DNA from: Streptomyces sp. NBC_01296
Lineage (GTDB): Bacteria > Actinomycetota > Actinomycetes > Streptomycetales > Streptomycetaceae
Assembly: GCF_035984415.1 (NCBI RefSeq)
Contig: NZ_CP130720.1
Span: forward strand, 6,076,001 to 6,140,000
Direction: 5' to 3'
Length of the DNA stretch: 64,000 bases
The notes under the pieces were generated by a model, which was given only the letters and a program-made list of their open reading frames with translations, was not told where the DNA came from and did not search any database. Below, in pieces: positions 24,975-33,612 of this stretch; positions within the stretch are counted from its first letter, which is position 1; each line of letters begins with the position of its first letter. Position numbers and translations under genes: made by a program.

Positions 24975-27656
24975 TTACAGGCCGTAGCGCTCGCGCGCCT
25001 CCTTGATGGCGGACGCCGGCACCTCGCCGCGGCGGGCGAGCTGGGCCAGCGCGGCCACCACGATCGACTGCGCGTCGACACCGAAATGGCGGCGGGCGCC
25101 CTCGCGGGTGTCGGACAGGCCGAAGCCGTCCGTACCGAGCGAGGTCCAGTCCTGCTCCACCCACTGGCTGATCTGGTCCGGGACCTGGCGCATCCAGTCG
25201 GACACCGCGAGGACCGGGCTGGTGACGCCCTCGAGCGCGCGGGTGACGTACGGGGTGCGCATCTCGCCGCGCAGCAGCGCCTCGTCGCACTCCAGCGCGT
25301 CGCGCCGCAGCTCGCCCCAGGAGGTGGCGGACCAGACGTCGGCGGCCACGTTCCAGTCGGCGGCGAGCAGCTTCTGCGCCTCCAGCGCCCAGTGGATCGC
25401 CGTACCCGAGGCCATCAGCTGGATCTTCGGGGCGTCGGCGGCCGGGGCGGACTCCAGCGAGGAGGCCTCGTTGAAGCGGTAGAGGCCGCGCAGGATGCCT
25501 TCCTCCACGCCCTCAGGCATCGCCGGCTGGACCTTCGGCTCGTTGTAGACCGTGAGGTAGTAGAAGACGTCCTCGGGCTTCTCGCCGTACATGCGGCGCA
25601 GACCGTCCTTGACGATCACCGCGATCTCGTACGCGAACGCCGGGTCGTAGTTGAGCGACGCCGGGTTCGTGGACGCGATCAGGTGCGAGTGGCCGTCCGC
25701 GTGCTGCAGGCCCTCACCGGTCAGGGTCGTACGACCGGCGGTGGCGCCGACGATGAAGCCCTTGCCGAGCTGGTCGGCGAGCTGCCACATCTGGTCGGCG
25801 GTGCGCTGCCAGCCGAACATCGAGTAGAAGATGTAGAACGGGATCATCGGCTCGCCGTGCGTCGCGTACGACGTGCAGGCGGCGATGAAGTCGGCCATGG
25901 CGCCGGCCTCGGTGATCCCCTCGTTGAGGATCTGGCCGTCCTTGGCTTCCTTGTAGTACATGAGCTGGTCGCGGTCGACCGGCTCGTACGTCTGGCCCAG
26001 CGGCGAGTAGATGCCGGCCGACGGGAAGAGGGACTCCATGCCGAAGGTGCGGGCCTCGTCGGGGACGATCGGCACCCAGCGCTTGCCGGTCTCCTTGTCC
26101 CGCATCAGGTCCTTGACGAGCCGGACGAAGGCCATGGTGGTGGCCATCTCCTGCTTGCCGGAGCCCTTGAGCAGCGGGGCGAAGGAACGGTCCGCCGGGG
26201 CCGGCAGGGCCACGTGCTTGACCTTGCGGGCGGGGGCCGGGCCGCCGAGGGCCGCGCGGCGCTCGTTCAGGTACTGCACCTCGGGGCTGTTCGCGCCCGG
26301 GTGGCCGTACGGGACCTGGCCGTCGACGAAGGCGCTGTCCGGGATCGGGAGTCCGAGCAGGTCGCGCATGCTCTTGAACTCGTCGGTCGTCAGCTTCTTC
26401 ATCTGGTGGTTCGCGTTCTTCGACTCGAACCCGGCACCCAGCGTGTAGCCCTTGACGGTCTGCGCGAGGATGACCGTCGGCGCACCCTTGTGCTCCAGGG
26501 CGGCCTTGTACGCGGCGTAGACCTTGCGGGGCTCGTGGCCGCCGCGGGAGCTGTGGAAGCACTCGGCGATCTTCGCGTCCGACAGGACGCCGGCCAGCTG
26601 CACGAGCTCGGCGTTGGCGCCGAAGAAGTGCTGGCGGATGTAGGCCACGTCGCGGGTCGCGTACGTCTGGAACTGCGCGTCCGGTACCTCGCGCAGGCGG
26701 CGTACGAGGGCGCCCGTGGTGTCGAGCTGGAACAGCTCGTCCCAGGCGGAGCCCCACAGCGACTTGATGACGTTCCAGCCGGCGCCGCGGAACTGGGCCT
26801 CCAGCTCCTGGACCACGCGGAAGTTGGCGCGGACCGGACCGTCGAGGCGCTGCAGGTTGCAGTTGATGACGAAGGTCAGGTTGTCGAGCTGCTCGCGGGA
26901 GGCGAGGGCCAGGGCGGCGGTCGACTCGGGCTCGTCCATCTCGCCGTCGCCCAGGAAGGCCCAGACGTGCGAGTTGGCGGTGTCCTTGATGCTGCGGTTC
27001 TGCAGGTAGCGGTTGAAGCGCGCCTGGTAGATCGCGGACAGCGGGCCGAGGCCCATGGACACCGTCGGGAACTCCCACAGCCACGGCAGGCGCCGCGGGT
27101 GCGGGTAGGACGGCAGGCCGTTGCCGCCGGACTCCTGGCGGAAGTTGTCGAGCTGCTGCTCGCAGATGCGCCCGTCGAGGAAGGCGCGGGCGTAGATGCC
27201 GGGGGAGGCGTGGCCCTGGATGTAGAGCTGGTCGCCCGATCCGTCGGCCTCCTTCCCGCGGAAGAAGTGCTGGAAGCCGGTCTCGTAGAGCCAGGCCGCC
27301 GAGGCGAAGGTGGCGATGTGGCCGCCGACGCCGTACTTGGAGCCGCGGGTCACCATGGCGGCCGCGTTCCAGCGGTTCCATGCGGTGATCTTGGCTTCCA
27401 TCTCCTCGTCACCCGGGAACTCGGGCTCCGCGGAGGTGGGGATGGTGTTGACGTAGTCCGTCTCCAGCAGCTTCGGCAGGGCGAGGCCGGCGGCTTCGGC
27501 GTGCTGGAGGGTGCGGCGGAGCAGGTATTCGGCGCGGCGCGTACCGGCGGCCTTGGCGACGGCGTCCAGGGAGGCCGCCCATTCGGCGGTCTCCTCGGTG
27601 TCGCGGTCCGGGAGCTGGTCGAGCTCGCTCGGAAGCTTTCCTACGGGGTCGGACAT
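24975..27656 (-). CDS. aceE: Pyruvate dehydrogenase E1, homodimeric type
   Basis: 893 residues, the normal length of AceE. It decarboxylates pyruvate with thiamine diphosphate and passes the acetyl group to lipoyl-E2. The ThDP motif GDGEMDEPES (Gly236-Asp237-Gly238) is present, with GHIATFASAAWLYE upstream, GHEPRKVYAAY, and the transketolase-type central domain (FGMESLFPSAGIYS, GITEAGAMADF). ATG 27656 has GGAAGG about 10 nt upstream; the in-frame TTG 27680 lacks support. It has its own structured leader and palindromic operator candidate, and a GntR gene upstream. E2 and E3 partners are encoded at 30074-33315. Confidence 0.97.
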   Translation of the reverse strand: MSDPVGKLPSELDQLPDRDTEETAEWAASLDAVAKAAGTRRAEYLLRRTLQHAEAAGLALPKLLETDYVNTIPTSAEPEFPGDEEMEAKITAWNRWNAAAMVTRGSKYGVGGHIATFASAAWLYETGFQHFFRGKEADGSGDQLYIQGHASPGIYARAFLDGRICEQQLDNFRQESGGNGLPSYPHPRRLPWLWEFPTVSMGLGPLSAIYQARFNRYLQNRSIKDTANSHVWAFLGDGEMDEPESTAALALASREQLDNLTFVINCNLQRLDGPVRANFRVVQELEAQFRGAGWNVIKSLWGSAWDELFQLDTTGALVRRLREVPDAQFQTYATRDVAYIRQHFFGANAELVQLAGVLSDAKIAECFHSSRGGHEPRKVYAAYKAALEHKGAPTVILAQTVKGYTLGAGFESKNANHQMKKLTTDEFKSMRDLLGLPIPDSAFVDGQVPYGHPGANSPEVQYLNERRAALGGPAPARKVKHVALPAPADRSFAPLLKGSGKQEMATTMAFVRLVKDLMRDKETGKRWVPIVPDEARTFGMESLFPSAGIYSPLGQTYEPVDRDQLMYYKEAKDGQILNEGITEAGAMADFIAACTSYATHGEPMIPFYIFYSMFGWQRTADQMWQLADQLGKGFIVGATAGRTTLTGEGLQHADGHSHLIASTNPASLNYDPAFAYEIAVIVKDGLRRMYGEKPEDVFYYLTVYNEPKVQPAMPEGVEEGILRGLYRFNEASSLESAPAADAPKIQLMASGTAIHWALEAQKLLAADWNVAADVWSATSWGELRRDALECDEALLRGEMRTPYVTRALEGVTSPVLAVSDWMRQVPDQISQWVEQDWTSLGTDGFGLSDTREGARRHFGVDAQSIVVAALAQLARRGEVPASAIKEARERYGL

Positions 27657-27693
27657 CGGTGTGCGCCGCCTTCCGGACAAAGGAGAGGTGGTG

Positions 27694-27749
27694 AAGAAAA
27701 TCCCTGACGGGCAGGACAGGGTCGATGGGCCCGGGTGGGGCCCGTCGAC
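27694..27749 (-). promoter_or_regulatory. Structured aceE leader, attenuator-like
   Basis: On the minus strand a stem with GTCGACGGGCCC (27749-27738) and GGGCCCATCGAC (27732-27721; one G-T pair) is followed by CCCTG/CAGGG (27721-27717 with 27706-27702) and then ATTTTCTT (27701-27694). The second hairpin plus T-run has terminator form, 38 nt before the start codon. Confidence 0.4.
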
Positions 27750-27762
27750 GACTGTAAATCGC

Positions 27763-27779
27763 TGATCGATGATCGATCA
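27763..27779. promoter_or_regulatory. Perfect 17-bp palindrome, candidate operator of aceE
   Basis: TGATCGAT-G-ATCGATCA is fully symmetric. It sits 6 bp upstream of a minus-strand -10 candidate TACAGT (27756-27751), covering the -15 to -35 area, so a bound protein would block aceE transcription. The GntR/FCD protein encoded next door is the obvious candidate ligand. Confidence 0.5.
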
Positions 27780-27818
27780 AATGAATGTGACGATGAAATG
27801 GCCATCCGGCCAAAAGTC

Positions 27819-27853
27819 GGCACCGGGTGCCATGAAATCAGGCACCCGGTGCC
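27819..27853 (-). terminator. Terminator of the GntR gene
   Basis: 13-bp perfect stem (27819-27831 with 27841-27853), 9-nt loop, 25 bp after the stop codon. Confidence 0.7.
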
Positions 27854-27878
27854 GGGCAAACCAGGACAGACCGACCCG

Positions 27879-28505
27879 TCAGGCGCGGGGTGCGCACCCC
27901 AGGACATGCCGCTTCACCAGCACGCCGATGTCCGGATCCTGATTGCGGAACGCCTCCACGAGGGCCGCGTGCTCCTCGGCGTACGACTTCTGGACGGTTC
28001 CGAGCCAGCGGATGGACAGGGCCGTGAAGACCTCGATGCCCAGGCTCTCCCAGGTGTGCAGCAGCACGCTGTTCCCGGCCGCCCGCACCATCTCCCGGTG
28101 GAACCCGACGGTGTGCCGCACCTGCGCGGTCCCGTCCTCGGTCCGGTCGGCCTCCCACAGGGCCGCCACGTGCGGCTCCAGCGCCGAGCAGTCCGTCGCC
28201 AGCCGCGGCGCGGCCAGCTCGGCGGCGATCTGCTCCAGGCCGGCCCGGACCGGGTAGATCTCCTCCAGGTCGGCCGCCGACAGGTTCCGTACGCGTACGC
28301 CCTTGTTCGGCGCCGACTCGATCAGCCGCAGCGTCTCCAGCTCCCGCAGGGCCTCGCGCACGGGCGTCTGGCTGACCTCGAGCTCGACGGCGATCCGCCG
28401 CTCGACGATCCGCTCGCCGGGCTTCCAGCGCCCGCTGACGATCCCCTCCACGATGTGCTCGCGGATCTGCTCGCGCAGCGAGTGCACGACGGGTGGGGTG
28501 ATCAT
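27879..28505 (-). CDS. GntR family regulator, FCD (FadR) subgroup
   Basis: 208 residues. The winged helix contains REQIREHIVEGIVSGRWKPG, VSQTPVREALRELETLRLIES and GVRVR. The C-terminal FCD domain contains EEIYPVRAGLEQIAAELA and the metal/ligand His positions FHREMVRAAGNSVL and HAALVEAF. FCD regulators usually sense organic acids. It lies directly upstream of aceE in the same direction, with a terminator and a perfect palindrome between them, so control of pyruvate dehydrogenase by a carboxylate is a fair hypothesis, not shown. ATG 28505 is the start. Confidence 0.9.
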   Translation of the reverse strand: MITPPVVHSLREQIREHIVEGIVSGRWKPGERIVERRIAVELEVSQTPVREALRELETLRLIESAPNKGVRVRNLSAADLEEIYPVRAGLEQIAAELAAPRLATDCSALEPHVAALWEADRTEDGTAQVRHTVGFHREMVRAAGNSVLLHTWESLGIEVFTALSIRWLGTVQKSYAEEHAALVEAFRNQDPDIGVLVKRHVLGCAPRA

Positions 28506-28586
28506 CCGGGCTTCATCTCCTGTGGGCGTGCAGAGCTCTGATGCGTAGACAATACGGCGGAGTGGCCCGCTGGGATGCGTTCCTGG

Positions 28587-29957
28587 TCAGGGCCGTTGGG
28601 TGAGGCTGGTAACAAGGACGACGCCCAAAGACGTGACCCGGCCCACCGACAGCCGGTACGCGCCCGGTTGCGGTGGCGGGAACGCGGCGGCGTAGCGGCC
28701 GCCGCCCAGACTGCGCAGGGGGCGGGCCGTCGGCCGGCTGCCGTCCGCCGGGCGCAGTTCCGCCGTGAGCCGCAGGTCCGCGTCGGGGGCGGTGACCGTG
28801 ACCTCGTACGGGGCTCCGGCCGCCAGCACGGCGGGTGCCTGCACGCCCAGGCGGGCCGCGGCGGGGTGCTCGCGCCGGCGGCGGGGCGGGGGCGTGTGGC
28901 CCAGGAGGCCCCACAGGGCGTCCCGGACGCCCCGGTTGTGGTGCAGGGAGCCGTGCTGCTCGTACGGGGTGAAGGACTCGGTCACCGCGCGGCCCGGGCC
29001 CTCGCCGGGCGCGTCCGCCGGGAGGGCCGCGAGGAGCGGCACCGTGCCGTCGCCGCCCCCGGCGGCTGCGTCGGGCTCCGGCAGGAGCGTCAGGCGGTCG
29101 TCCGCGTACGAGGCGATCGCCGCCGTCGGCTGGCCGACGCCGGCGATCACGTGCAGTCCGGCCCGCGGCGGGGCGCTGCGCAGGTCCGCGTGGAAGCGGG
29201 CCGCGTCCGCGAGCAGGGCCGCGTCCACGCCCGGCAGGCCCGGCAGGTCGCGGGCGTACGCGAGGCCCTGCGGACCCGTCACGCAGGGGTAGTCGGGGGC
29301 CAGCTGGTGCAGGGACGGCAGGCTGCGGGCGAAGGCGCCGAGGTCCGGGCCCGCCGCGCGACTGCCGTCGACCAGGCCGGCCAGGGCCTCCACGGAGCCC
29401 TGGTGCGGGGTGCCCAGGGTGATCAGGCGGCGGGTGATCTCGTGGCCGCCGAGGCGCTCCACGTAGTGCCGGGCGACCAGCCCGCCCAGCGAGTGGCAGA
29501 GGAAGACCACCCGGGCCTCGCGCCGCTCGGGGGCCGAGGCCCGCCAGCGCTCCAGCTCCAGGTCGATGCGGCCCTTCAGCCGCTCCGCGTTGAAGCGGCA
29601 GGACAGGCGCCAGTCGTACGGGAAGGTGAGGAGGTTGTCCGCCACGGACAGGGTGAAGTGCCGCTCCAGCCAGCGCAGCAGGTCCGTGTAGCCGTCCACC
29701 GGGTGCCAGATGCCGGGGAGGGCGTGCAGATCGGGCATCAGGCCCACGGGGACGACGCCGTCGCCCGGGTCGCCGTCGCCGATGTCCTTCGGGAGGCGCA
29801 GGGCCGTCACGGAGCGGCCGAAGCTCTGCAGGCCGCGTAACAGGGCGGCGCCGGACAGGTCCCAGACCGCCGTGCCGTCGGCGTCCGCCAGCCGGCTGCC
29901 CATGATGCCCGGCAGTACCACGACAAGATCCGTCACCTGTGCCCGTGCCCGTGCCAT
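28587..29957 (-). CDS. LCAT/PGAP1-like alpha/beta-hydrolase (lipase/acyltransferase)
   Basis: 456 residues. It starts with VVVLPGIMGSRLAD, the PGIMGS motif of the lecithin:cholesterol acyltransferase-like family. The nucleophile elbow is CHSLGG (about residue 155), followed by TLGTPHQGSVEAL. An Asp in GGGDGTVPLLAALP and His in YEQHGSLHHN can complete the triad. No signal peptide is visible, so it may be cytoplasmic. The last ~100 residues look like a beta-rich domain with its own fold. It lies between the GntR and E2 genes, but a metabolic link to them is not evident. Confidence 0.85.
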   Translation of the reverse strand: MARARAQVTDLVVVLPGIMGSRLADADGTAVWDLSGAALLRGLQSFGRSVTALRLPKDIGDGDPGDGVVPVGLMPDLHALPGIWHPVDGYTDLLRWLERHFTLSVADNLLTFPYDWRLSCRFNAERLKGRIDLELERWRASAPERREARVVFLCHSLGGLVARHYVERLGGHEITRRLITLGTPHQGSVEALAGLVDGSRAAGPDLGAFARSLPSLHQLAPDYPCVTGPQGLAYARDLPGLPGVDAALLADAARFHADLRSAPPRAGLHVIAGVGQPTAAIASYADDRLTLLPEPDAAAGGGDGTVPLLAALPADAPGEGPGRAVTESFTPYEQHGSLHHNRGVRDALWGLLGHTPPPRRRREHPAAARLGVQAPAVLAAGAPYEVTVTAPDADLRLTAELRPADGSRPTARPLRSLGGGRYAAAFPPPQPGAYRLSVGRVTSLGVVLVTSLTQRP

Positions 29958-30003
29958 ACGACGCCCCCCGAGATGTCACACATGGACCCACCAGGGTATG
30001 ACG

Positions 30004-30044
30004 ACGGCGCCCCCGCCCGAAGTGGTTCCGGGCGGGGGCGCCGT
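30004..30044 (-). terminator. Terminator after the E2 gene
   Basis: 16-bp perfect stem (30004-30019 with 30029-30044) and a 9-nt loop, 30 bp beyond the E2 stop codon. Confidence 0.8.
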
Positions 30045-30073
30045 GCGTGGCGTGAGCCGATGGGGCGTCAGCC

Positions 30074-31873
30074 TCAGAGGCCGAGCTCGACCTCGAACTC
30101 GCCGGCCTCGAGGATCGCCTTGACGGCCGAGAGGTACCGGGCCGCGTCCGCGCCGTCCACCAGGCGGTGGTCGTAGGACAGGGTCAGGTACGTCATGTCG
30201 CGGACGCCGATGACGGTGCCCTCGGGGGTCTCGATGACCATCGGGCGCTTGACCGTGGCACCGATGCCCAGGATGGCGACCTGGTTCGGGGGCACGATGA
30301 CGGTGTCGAACAGCGCACCGCGCGAGCCGGTGTTGCTGATGGTGAAGGTCGCGCCCGACAGCTCGTCCGGCGTGATCTTGTTGCCGCGGACCTTGGCGGC
30401 CAGGTCGGCGGTCGCCTTGGAGATGCCCGCCAGGTTGAGGTCACCGGCACCCTTGATGACCGGGGTCATCAGGCCCTTCTCGGAGTCGACGGCGATGCCG
30501 ATGTTCTCCGAGTCGAAGTAGGTGATGGTGCCCTCGTCGTCGTTGATCCGGGCGTTGACGACCGCGTGGGCCTTCAGCGCCTGGGCGGCGGCCTTGACGA
30601 AGAACGGCATCGGCGAGAGCTTGACGCCCTCGCGGGCCAGGAAGGAGCCCTTGGCCTGCTCGCGCAGCTTCATGATCTTGGTGATGTCCACCTCGACCAC
30701 GGAGCTGAGCTGAGCCTGCGAGTGCAGCGCCTTCATCATGTTGTCGCCGATGACCTTGCGCATGCGGGTCATCTTGACGGTCTGGCCACGCAGCTCGGAG
30801 ACCGCGGCGGCCGGGGCCTTCGCGGCCGGAGCGGCGGCAACCGGAGCCGGGGCGGCAGCGGCGGCCTTGGCGGCCTCGGCGGCAGCCAGGACGTCCTGCT
30901 TGCGGATACGGCCACCGACGCCGGTGCCCGAGACCGAAGCCAGGTTGACGCCGGACTCCGAGGCGAGCTTGCGCACCAGCGGGGTCACGTACGCGCCCTC
31001 GTCACCGGCGGAGACCGGAGCGGCGGGGGCGGCGACCGGAGCAGCGGCGACCGGAGCCGGGGCGGCGACCGGGGCAGCGGCGACCGGAGCCGCAGCGGCC
31101 ACGGGGGCCGGAGCGGCCACGACCGGGGCCGGGGCGGCGACCGGGGCAGCGGCGGCCGGGGCCGGGGCGGCGACCGGAGCGGCGGCGGCCGGGGCCGGGG
31201 CGGCGACCGGAGCAGCCGCGACCGGGGCCGGAGCGGCGGCCGGGGCGGCACCGGCGGCGCCGATGACGGCCAGGACGGTGCCGACCTCGGCGGTCTCGTC
31301 CTCGTTGATCCGGATCTCCAGCAGCGTGCCGGAGACCGGCGCGGGGATCTCGGTGTCGACCTTGTCCGTGGAGACCTCGAGCAGCGGCTCGTCGGCCTCG
31401 ACGGACTCGCCGACCTGCTTCAGCCAGCGGGTGACGGTGCCCTCGGTGACGCTCTCGCCCAGGGCGGGGAGAACGACGTCCGTGCCGGAGGCGGCAGGGG
31501 CGGCGGCGGCCGGAGCCGCGGCGGCCGGGGCCGGAGCCGCCGGGGCCTCGGCGACCGGAGCCGGAGCGGCGGCCGGAACCTCGGCGACTGCTGCCGGTGC
31601 CGGGGCCGCGGCCTCGGCGGCAGCCGGGGCGCCGGAGCCGTCGTCGATGACGGCCAGCTCGGCGCCGACCTCGACGGTCTCGTCCTCGGCGACCTTGATG
31701 GACGCCAGGATGCCGGAGACGGGCGACGGGATCTCGGTGTCGACCTTGTCGGTCGAGACCTCGAGCAGCGGCTCGTCGGCCTCGACGCGCTCGCCCTCGG
31801 CCTTCAGCCAGCGGGTGACAGTGCCCTCAGTGACGCTCTCGCCGAGCGCCGGAAGGGTTACGGAAACCGACAT
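30074..31873 (-). CDS. sucB: Dihydrolipoamide acyltransferase E2 (annotated sucB; likely shared by PDH and 2-oxoglutarate dehydrogenase)
   Basis: 599 residues. Two lipoyl domains carry the lipoylation motif DKVD at Lys43 and Lys171. They are joined by Ala/Pro linkers to an E3-binding domain (TPLVRKLASESGVNL, GTGVGGRIRKQDV) and a catalytic domain ending in SYDHRLVDGADAARYL (His569, Asp573). Relatives are often named succinyltransferase. In actinobacteria the 2-oxoglutarate E1 (OdhA/Kgd) carries its own acyltransferase domain, and an E2 of this type serves pyruvate dehydrogenase, so aceE-encoded E1 is its probable partner. lpd lies directly upstream, 53 bp away, in one operon. Lipoylation depends on lipB-lipA in this window. 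Confidence 0.93.
   Translation of the reverse strand: MSVSVTLPALGESVTEGTVTRWLKAEGERVEADEPLLEVSTDKVDTEIPSPVSGILASIKVAEDETVEVGAELAVIDDGSGAPAAAEAAAPAPAAVAEVPAAAPAPVAEAPAAPAPAAAAPAAAAPAASGTDVVLPALGESVTEGTVTRWLKQVGESVEADEPLLEVSTDKVDTEIPAPVSGTLLEIRINEDETAEVGTVLAVIGAAGAAPAAAPAPVAAAPVAAPAPAAAAPVAAPAPAAAAPVAAPAPVVAAPAPVAAAAPVAAAPVAAPAPVAAAPVAAPAAPVSAGDEGAYVTPLVRKLASESGVNLASVSGTGVGGRIRKQDVLAAAEAAKAAAAAPAPVAAAPAAKAPAAAVSELRGQTVKMTRMRKVIGDNMMKALHSQAQLSSVVEVDITKIMKLREQAKGSFLAREGVKLSPMPFFVKAAAQALKAHAVVNARINDDEGTITYFDSENIGIAVDSEKGLMTPVIKGAGDLNLAGISKATADLAAKVRGNKITPDELSGATFTISNTGSRGALFDTVIVPPNQVAILGIGATVKRPMVIETPEGTVIGVRDMTYLTLSYDHRLVDGADAARYLSAVKAILEAGEFEVELGL
31015..31260. repeat. Ala/Pro linker-coding repeat in the E2 gene
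   Basis: Degenerate 12-24-bp units built from GCGGCGACCGG and GGCCGGGGCGG encode the flexible Ala-Pro linker after the second lipoyl domain. Copy number is likely to vary between strains without loss of frame. Confidence 0.8.
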
Positions 31874-31926
31874 GGTTTCTGTTGCTCCTTACGAAAGTGC
31901 GGAAGTGGTCGTCGCGCCCGGGACGA

Positions 31927-33315
31927 TTAGTCGTGGGAGTGAAGCGGCTTGCCGGCCAGGGCCAGGTGGGCCTCGCCGAGCGCCTCGTTCTGGGTCGGGT
32001 GCGCGTGGATGAGCTGCGCGACCTCGGCCGGCAGGGCCTCCCAGTTGTAAATCAGCTGGGCCTCGCCGACCTGCTCGCCCATCCGGTCACCGACCATGTG
32101 GACGCCGACCACGGCACCGTCCTTGACCTGGACGAGCTTGATCTCGCCCGCGGTCTTGAGGATCTTGCTCTTGCCGTTGCCCGCAAGGTTGTACTTCAGG
32201 GCCACGACCTTGTCCGCACCGTAGATCTCCTTGGCCTTGGCCTCGGTGATGCCGACGGAAGCGACCTCGGGGTGGCAGTACGTGACGCGCGGAACGCCGT
32301 CGTAGTCGATCGGGACGGTCTTCAGACCGGCCAGACGCTCCGCGACCAGGATGCCCTCGGCGAAGCCGACGTGCGCGAGCTGCAGGGTCGGGACGAGGTC
32401 GCCGACGGCCGAGATCGTCGGCACGTTCGTCTGCATGTACTCGTCGACCAGGACGTAGCCGCGGTCCATCGCGACGCCCTGCTCCTCGTAGCCGAGGCCC
32501 TGCGAGACCGGGCCGCGGCCGACGGCGACCAGCAGCACCTCGGCCTCGAAGGTCTTGCCGTCGGCCAGCGTGACGCGCACGCCGGTCTCGGTGTACTCGG
32601 CCTTGTCGAAGAAGGTGCCGAGGTTGAACTTGATGCCGCGCTTGCGGAACGCGCGCTCCAGCAGCTTCGAGCTGTTCTCGTCCTCGACCGGGACGAGGTG
32701 CTTGAGGCCCTCGATCACGGTGATGTCGGAGCCGAAGGACTTCCACGCCGAGGCGAACTCGACGCCGATGACGCCGCCGCCCAGGACGATGGCCGACTCG
32801 GGGACGCGGTCCAGGACCAGCGCGTGGTCCGAGGAGATGATGCGGTTGCCGTCGATGTTCAGGCCCGGCAGCGACTTCGGCACGGAGCCGGTCGCCAGCA
32901 GGATGTGGCGGCCCTGGATGCGCTGGCCGTTCACGTCGACGGAGGTCGGCGAGGAAAGGCGGCCCTCACCCTCGATGTACGTCACCTTGCGGGAGGCGAC
33001 CAGGCCCTGCAGGCCCTTGTACAGGCCCGAGATGACCTCGTCCTTGTACTTCTGCACACCCGCGATGTCGATGCCCTCGAAGGTGGCCTTCACGCCGAAC
33101 TGGGCGGCTTCGCGCGCCTGGTCCGCGATCTCGCCCGCGTGGAGCAGGGCCTTCGTGGGGATGCAGCCGTTGTGCAGGCAGGTGCCGCCGAGCTTGTTCT
33201 TCTCGATCAGGGCAACGTCCAGACCCAGCTGGGATGCGCGCAGAGCCGCGGCGTAACCGCCACTGCCACCGCCGAGGATCACTAGGTCGAAAACGGTGCT
33301 GGCGTCGTTCGCCAC
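31927..33315 (-). CDS. lpdA: Dihydrolipoamide dehydrogenase (E3)
   Basis: 462 residues. It reoxidises dihydrolipoamide for the 2-oxoacid dehydrogenase complexes. Seen are the FAD motif LVILGGGSGGYAAAL, the redox disulfide GGTCLHNGCIP (Cys46, Cys51), the NAD motif VLGGGVIGVEFAS, ISAVGDLV and the terminal HAHPTQNE with the His-Glu pair. GTG 33315 is chosen because GGAGG lies 7 nt upstream. It heads the lpd-E2 operon. Confidence 0.97.
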   Translation of the reverse strand: MANDASTVFDLVILGGGSGGYAAALRASQLGLDVALIEKNKLGGTCLHNGCIPTKALLHAGEIADQAREAAQFGVKATFEGIDIAGVQKYKDEVISGLYKGLQGLVASRKVTYIEGEGRLSSPTSVDVNGQRIQGRHILLATGSVPKSLPGLNIDGNRIISSDHALVLDRVPESAIVLGGGVIGVEFASAWKSFGSDITVIEGLKHLVPVEDENSSKLLERAFRKRGIKFNLGTFFDKAEYTETGVRVTLADGKTFEAEVLLVAVGRGPVSQGLGYEEQGVAMDRGYVLVDEYMQTNVPTISAVGDLVPTLQLAHVGFAEGILVAERLAGLKTVPIDYDGVPRVTYCHPEVASVGITEAKAKEIYGADKVVALKYNLAGNGKSKILKTAGEIKLVQVKDGAVVGVHMVGDRMGEQVGEAQLIYNWEALPAEVAQLIHAHPTQNEALGEAHLALAGKPLHSHD

Positions 33316-33556
33316 GTCACGTCCTCCATGCATGTGCGCCGGGCACCGGTCCTCTGTGACCGGGCGGCGGCTGGTAATCGGCCGCTTGTTTCTTCGGCCC
33401 TGTGGTGGGGGCCCTGTCCTGCCGAGAACCCATCTTCGCATTTGTCGGGGGAACGCGGGACGCCGGGCCCGGACTGTGGCAGGTCGTTCTGTCCGAAGTA
33501 AGGGTTACCCGTGCGTAGAAACCTACGGATTGCTTCGGATTCCGTCGTGAACGGAC

Positions 33557-33591
33557 CTCGCCCCGGGCCTCCTCCAAGGGCCCGGGGCGAG
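33557..33591 (-). terminator. pepA terminator
   Basis: 13-bp stem (33557-33569 with 33579-33591), located 22 bp beyond the pepA stop. Confidence 0.75.
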
Positions 33592-33612
33592 TCACGTCTC
33601 ACACGGGGAGCG

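Noticed and set aside
23226..27707. Very long plus-strand open frame (1493 codons) spanning the SDR and aceE regions
   Set aside because: It runs antisense to aceE and the DUF4240 gene and in another frame of the SDR gene; the translation has low-complexity bias and no domains.
31015..31260. Minisatellite or CRISPR in the E2 region
   Set aside because: It is an in-frame Ala/Pro linker typical of E2 proteins.
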